This document shows, in pieces, positions 58,761 through 64,000 of a stretch of 64,000 bases of DNA. The notes below the pieces were generated by a model that did not search any database, was not told the origin of the DNA, and saw only the letters and a list, made by a program, of their open reading frames with translations. The DNA is from Uloborus plumipes (lineage: Eukaryota; Arthropoda; Arachnida; Araneae; Uloboridae), in the NCBI GenBank assembly GCA_038373865.1, contig JAXGGA010003404.1, positions 1 through 64,000 of the forward strand. Reading direction: 5' to 3'. Numbering within the stretch: the first letter of the stretch is position 1; each line of letters begins with the position of its first letter. The translations under genes and the position numbers were made by a program.

Positions 58761-59472
58761 CAGTCGAGTCTCGATAACTCGAAGCGTTATAGCTAGAACT
58801 ATCTATGCCCGCACAGCTATGCTCGAGCATAAAAAAGGGGGGGGGGGTACTCCCCCCCAGGATTTGCCATTCCCGATATTATTAATCAAAGGAACACAGT
58901 TCAAAAAGGAAGAATATTGAGAGGAAAACTAAGATTTTAATTTGAATCTAGCGTAAGAGATATTCCCATGAAGCTGAAAAAAAGTTACGTTGTGATTTGA
59001 CTTGAGAAAGCCTTGAATATTCAATACGAATATCAGAAATCATGTACGCGATTCTAGCTGTGGACAGGGAGTTGAGATGATACACTAAATACTGAATTGA
59101 TTTGATGATAGCTTTCGGATTCATGCAAAAAATGTGACTTAAATTGGAATGAAAAAAGCGCTACCAAACGATTTTTTTTTTTTTTTGAATATTTTTATAA
59201 ATTATAGCCTATGTGTAATTCTGATGTATAAGGTACATTTTTGTAAATGTTTTATTAAAATCCAATCGGTGGTTTTTGCGAGGTGGGAAAAACATCCAAC
59301 CATCCATCCAAACTTTCACTGTACTACTATTAAGAAATATAATAGTAGTAAGATATTTCTTCATTTTGAAGTGTTCATTGGGTCCCCAGATTCTTGAGAA
59401 GGCAATCAAATTAAAAATAACTCGAAGTTTTTAGTCTGTCCCTTGGAGCTTCGAGCTATCGAGACTCAACTG
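58761..59472. mobile_element. pogo-like element, noncoding
   Basis: CAGTCGAGTCTCGATAACTC plus GAAG at the left is matched by the complement of CTTCGAGCTATCGAGACTCA plus ACTG at the right (59449-59472). CAGT(C/T)GA(G/C)TCTCGATAACTCGAA ends are typical of pogo/Tigger-related elements. No transposase frame is present, and a clear TA duplication was not seen. Confidence 0.6.
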
Positions 59473-59479
59473 CATACCA

Positions 59480-60260
59480 CGAAAGTCCTCCTGTTTAAAA
59501 AAATTCAATGCATACAGACTGTAGAAGTTACGTTCTGAAGTTGATATCTCAGATGCTCTGATGCTCAAGCTAATTCACTAATTTTCTTATGTGTAAAGAA
59601 TAGAGAACCGTTCATCTTTCTGATTGTTGTTCCAAAATAGAAGAACGTATCGAACCACTAGTTTTTAGCTTTAAAATTAGCAACCATCAGCTATACTTAA
59701 CCCATTAAAAGTGCACCACATAACAGTTTCCGTCTAGGGTTCCTAAGCTTAGTTCAATTTTTTTCAATATAGCGTGCACTGCTAAATATGAGCTGTTGTT
59801 TTTGCAATATAATACTGGCAGGAGAGGTTCCAATTTAAAACTGTAAAATGCTCGGTAATAAACTAAAATTAGAAATTTTAGTTCCTTACTGTAAAGTTAG
59901 CAATGTTACAGTTTAGAACTGTAAAAGTAGCAATTTTTCAGTTCAGAACTGTAAAATTAGCAACTTTTACAGTTTATTACCACGAAATTAGCCGTATTAT
60001 ACTGTAAAAACAACATTCATTTCGTACGGTGTGAAAGTCCTCCTGTTGTTATATTTAAACAACAAAATATTGTTTCATGCATACAGACTGTTGAGCTTAA
60101 GTTCTAAGGTTGATATCTCTGATGATCTAATGCTCCTGCTAGTGCTCAAATGTTTTGATGTGTGAAGAATGAAAAAACAATCAGTTTCGGTCCATCTTTT
60201 TGTTCCAAAACAAGAAGAACGTATCGAGCCATTAGTGTTTGGCTTCGCAATTGGGCTACC
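59480..60260 (+). repeat. Direct duplication of about 220 bp around a MITE
   Basis: Units at about 59483-59700 and 60038-60262 share GAAAGTCCTCCTGTT, GCATACAGACTGT, GTTGATATCTC, GAAGAACGTATCGA(A/G)CCA and CTACCATCAG-type words in the same order. A CACTG-type MITE (59777-60031) lies in the gap between them. The units are moderately diverged and noncoding. Confidence 0.72.
59777..60031. mobile_element. CACTG-type MITE, copy 8
   Basis: About 255 bp, starting CACTGCTAAATATGAGCTGT and ending CAACATTCATTTCGTACGGTG, with TG on both sides. The interior has AGAACTGTAAAA(G/T)TAGCAA units. Confidence 0.8.
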
Positions 60261-60413
60261 ATCAGTTACACAGTCCAACGGAATAATGCCATGCGCGTAT
60301 CACGATATATTGTGAGAAAGATTTCCAGAGTGTTTTTTTCTCTGAGTCTTGGAGATATCAGCTGCTATGGATTTATGAATTTTTCGCCGTAGTTGCGCGT
60401 GACATTACTAAAT

Positions 60414-60652
60414 CTGCACCTCAGAACCAGACTAATGTCAATCCATTTTCGTAACTTTTCAGCAGAGGGCGAAAACTACTGTCGGATGGATGCAAAGGAT
60501 ATGCTCTTAATGCTACTATATAATTGTGAAGGAATTTCTTTTCCAGAATGACGTTCACATGGGTCGATGCGGAATAAGATTCTACATACAATGCAGTAAT
60601 AAAGTTAAAATCAAAATTTTTGGAGTTACGTCAGTCTGGTTCTGAGATACAG
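60414..60652. mobile_element. MITE, CTG(T/C)ACCTCAGAACCAGACT family, copy 2
   Basis: It starts CTGCACCTCAGAACCAGACT and ends AGTCTGGTTCTGAGATACAG, with a 4-bp repeat AAAT outside both ends (60410-60413 and 60653-60656). It is 239 bp long, against 142 bp for the compact palindromic copy at 48133. Confidence 0.85.
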
Positions 60653-60899
60653 AAATTACGATAACATTGTTGTTTTTTTAATTTATGCGCTGCATTAACA
60701 GCAATTAAATGTTAGGTTTTTTTATCGGCAGAACAAACTTAGAAACGCCCTTACCATACGTTTAAAATGAAAGTAATTTATGTAAAAAAAAGTAATTAAT
60801 ACATAATTTCGAAAAAAAATAGACAAAAGTACATTTTTTAGGTACTAAACGTGTAACTGAAAAACAGCTTTAGTTCATTTTCTTTCTTATCTTTTTTTA

Positions 60900-62345
60900 C
60901 ATTTTTTATTTATTAATTGCTTGACTTAAATTCAGTGTTTAACTAACCAAAACTTTTGCTTTAGAAATAATTAAACATTTGAAATGGGGAGCCGACATAC
61001 GATTTTTCAAAATATTTAAATAGCACTTTGTTTTGATAATATAATGCGGTTTAGTGTATCCTAGCAGCTTCAGTAGCAGTCATTTTCCCTTTCCCCCCCA
61101 TGAGTCTTCTATCTCCTTAAAGGTAAAAAATATCATTCCGTATGAAATCCCCGAGCTTACATACGAAAAATTTCCTATTACCAAAAAATCTGTCATTCTG
61201 TTCTCGGTTTTATGTATACCTCTTCTCCAATACGAATACCTTGCAGTCAAAGAAGGATCTTCTTCTTTGGAAAGGCTTTTACGTAATCTGTCATCACTGC
61301 TTCTTCTTACCGCACCAGAGAACGCAATATGCATATTCTAGAACTTTCAATTTTCTATCTTGATAACTCGCTCATTATAACGTTGTTTTTTTTTTATTTA
61401 TTGACTAAAATTCAGTATTAAACTTGAAAAAAAAATGGTTTACATATAAAGAAATAGTTAAATTTTTGAAACGAAACTGACAGATCTTTTGTCAAAATAT
61501 TTTAAATAACACTTTGTTTCGATAATATAATACGGTTTATTGTGTCATAACAACTTCAGTAGCAGTCATTTTTCCTATCACCCCACAAGTCTTCTATCAC
61601 CTTAAAGGTAAAAAATATCATTCCGTATGAAATCCTCGAGCTTATATACGAAAGATTTCCTATTACCAAAAAATCTGTCTTTCTGTTCTCGGTTTTATGT
61701 ATACCTCTTCTCCAATACGAATACCTTGCAGTCAAAGAAGAATCTTCTTCTTCGGCAAGGCTTTTTACGTAATCTGTCATCACTACTTCTTCTTACGGCA
61801 CTAGAGAACGCAATTTGCATATTCTAGAACTTTCAATTTTCTATCTTGATAACTTGCTCATTATAACGTTTTATTTATTTATTTATTGACTAAAATTCAG
61901 TATTAAACTTTTAAAAAAATTGGTTTACATATAAAGAAATAGTTAAATATTTGAAACGAACCTGACAGATCTTTTGTCAAAATATTTTAAATAACACTTT
62001 GTTTCGATAATATAATACGGTTTATTGTGTCATAACAGCTTCAGTAGCAGTCATTTTTCCTATCACCCCACGAGTCTTCTATCGCCTTAAAGGTAAAAAA
62101 TATCATTCCGTATGAAATCCTCGAGCTTATATACGAAAGATTTCCTATTACCAAAAAATCTGTCATTCTGTTCTCGGTTTTATGTATACCTCTTCTCCAA
62201 TACGAATACCTTGCAGTCAAAGAAGAATCTTCTTCTTCGGCAAGGCTTTTACGTAATCTGTCATCACTGCTTCTTCTTACGGCACTAGAGAACGCAATTT
62301 GCATATTCTAGAACTTTCACTTTTCTATCTTGATAACTCGCTCAA
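60900..62345. repeat. Tandem repeat, three units of about 485 bp
   Basis: AGCAGTCATTTT(C/T)CCT marks the same point in each unit at 61075, 61561 and 62046, giving periods of 486 and 485. Units start with a TTTATTTATT zone (about 60905, 61388 and 61869) and end with TTCTATCTTGATAAC(T)CGCTCA. Units 2 and 3 are nearly identical; unit 1 is more diverged. A minus-strand frame of up to 87 codons (for example 62041-62304, with YSYWRRGIHKTENR) is open in all three. A plus-strand frame is open too, so coding is not established. Confidence 0.92.
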
Positions 62346-63041
62346 TATGCGCCATGTAGATAATGTTCGAGTCTGAGTGACTGGTATATTCCCCGTAGAA
62401 TTAGGATCGAAGAAAGTATAAGTAAATATGTTCAAGTATATCGCAGAAAGTTTGATATATAAAAACATTCTAAGAGAAGTTTGAAAAATTCTTTTGCTCG
62501 CTAAAATTATTCGCTTTTTATGGCTACTTGTTTTGAATAATGCATAACTTCAGAAAAAAAATATGAATAAATAAAAGATTTTATTCTGCTTTTTAAAAGG
62601 AATAAAGCGTGGAATATTTTAGATGCTAACAATTTTATCGAATATGGGAATTGGTTTGCGTTATTTGAAATATACTGTTCGGCGCAGTAGGTTTTAGTAT
62701 TGTGTTTGTTCCTATTTTCAGCTTTTTTGCTTAAAAGTCTAAGAAACAGAAAAATTTGAATAAAACCATGCGAGAAGACTTTGTTTGTCGTAAAAAATTG
62801 CTAGAAACAAAAAGATGTGAAGTGTACATAAATTTCAATGAACTTTAAATAAAAAGTAAAGATACTAAAGTAATCTTAAGAGATTGAAGAAATGCTTTCC
62901 CTCCCCTTTTATTAATATTTGAAAGAATATTGTAATTCTTTAATGCAAAGAAAATCGCTTTTTTAAGGCGTAAAAGTTTATTCTTCCATGGAAATAAATG
63001 CAATGGAGCAATACGCACAAAGAAATATGTACTTTCATCGA
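62346..63041. other. AT-rich stretch, nothing recognised
   Basis: About 0.7 kb between the tandem array and the dispersed repeat. No structure was found. Confidence 0.4.
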
Positions 63042-63366
63042 AAAAAAATTGAAACACTCGCTCGTATTCGAAGACTATTAACACTAGAGACACGTGTAAT
63101 ATGTTATTTTTTCTGGAATAATGTGCTCTACAAATTTCTATTGGTAGTGTTGTCAAGGGGTCGTCTTCATATAAAAATCGGCATCAACTTAAAAATTTTC
63201 TGCGAAAATTCTCCTTTTTTATCGCATATTTGTGATCAGCGACATCATTTAACTTTGCATAACAAATCGTTTTAACTTTGCTACAGCCGTTGCTTCACAA
63301 TTGAAATGAGAAACAACCGTCCCGTAATGTTAAAAATATTTTTGATACTTGTGCATATAATGCCTA
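63042..63366 (+). repeat. Dispersed repeat, inverted partner of 258-590
   Basis: Same family as the block at the window's left end, in opposite orientation. It contains CACTCGCTCGTATTCGAAGA, GGGGTCGTCTTCATATAAAA, GCCGTTGCTTCACAATTGAA and CCCGTAATGTTAAAAATATT. A further short match to the family (TTTCGTTTTTTTTTCTATGA, about 63477-63502) lies 110 bp downstream in the other orientation. Confidence 0.8.
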
Positions 63367-63502
63367 GTTTTAAAGAATACTCTAATCCATGTCAGAAGAC
63401 ATCTTTCTGACTTACTTGTATTAGCAAGCATCTGATACTTGTTCTTAGCAAGTATAGCAGCCGAATAATTCAGAGCGTTTCGTTTTTTTTTCTATGACTG
63501 TA

Positions 63503-64000
63503 CTCTTGAATGTCACAGCTAAGGACTAAATTAGAAAAACTGTTTCTTTTTAATCGAACTGTGTTAAATACCTTAGCTTTTTGCAGACCTACTCCAATAA
63601 CCGGGTATGACATCATGTCCTTCAAGTACCATGCTTAAGATACGGATGTAAATGTCATGTGGCACAAATCATTTTACCACCTAGGTTCCAGCAGATAGAT
63701 AAACCTAGGATCTCTTCAATGCTGAATTATACTAGAAATATCCGAGGATATTAAAAACCCAACGAATCTCCCCCCTCAACCGAAAATATTTATTAAAAGG
63801 TGCATTATCATATGAATTGGTGAGTGCAAAAACAACATCAGTCACAAAAATTCGAAAATTCGTTTTTTGTGGAAACAAGCTGTGGGAGGCAAGATTCGTG
63901 TTGAGATCAAAAATCCCGTCAGTCAGGTTACTAATTCTAAAGATACTTGCTATTTGAACGTGACCGTAGAAATAATGCTAGAGTGTCGACGTTTTTTCTC
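63503..64000. other. AT-rich stretch to window end, nothing recognised
   Basis: About 0.5 kb with no ORF or repeat that I can support. Confidence 0.35.

Overview
This window looks like repeat-dense intergenic DNA from an animal, most likely an arthropod (a spider or other chelicerate would fit, but that is inference). It is strongly AT-rich, has no operon-like gene packing, carries microsatellites and homopolymers, and is filled with eukaryotic transposons of animal type: Ty3/gypsy, hAT, Tc1/mariner relatives, piggyBac-type and pogo-type MITEs, and Helitrons. I found no convincing host gene, tRNA, rRNA or CRISPR array.

Only two long coding regions look intact, and both belong to mobile elements on the minus strand. 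One is a single-frame gag-pol polyprotein of 1614 residues (37748-42592) in a gypsy element with near-identical 610-bp LTRs. The other is a 449-residue IS630/Tc1-mariner-type transposase (32391-33740) whose catalytic triad spacing is DD82E. Broken coding regions are a ZBED-like hAT transposase (30094-35461, several stops and frameshifts), which the DD82E element interrupts, and a truncated mariner-type transposase (29036-29389).

Layout. 1-6.4 kb: a dispersed repeat, a G-rich 3-unit minisatellite and a 651-bp foldback element. 6.4-9.9 kb: a long-TIR element (7-bp target repeat) with a second element nested in it. 10-16.2 kb: a Helitron end, a TTAA MITE, a minisatellite, a diverged long inverted repeat and a complete short Helitron. 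16.3-21.2 kb: a composite inverted-repeat region holding at least five nested insertions. 22.6-27.0 kb: a noncoding LTR retrotransposon. 27.9-36.5 kb: MITEs, a mariner derivative, and a hAT element carrying the DD82E element. 36.6-44.8 kb: a three-layer nest, TTAA MITE > element with subterminal repeats > gypsy. 45-47.9 kb: a CACTG-type MITE split by another subterminal-repeat element. 48-64 kb: more MITEs, a minus-strand Helitron, a pogo-like element, a triplicated 485-bp tandem repeat, and an inverted copy of the repeat at the window's left end.

The most interesting pattern is that five elements (6520-8165, 16579-18706, 19492-21065, 36643-44330, 45147-47695) of different sequence share one design: short terminal inverted repeats, 1.3-2.5 kb of noncoding interior, and an array of a family-specific 12-16-bp motif near both ends. 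For three of them the flanks show a perfect 4-bp target duplication. They look like non-autonomous members of one DNA-transposon lineage in which the transposase-binding motif has diversified.
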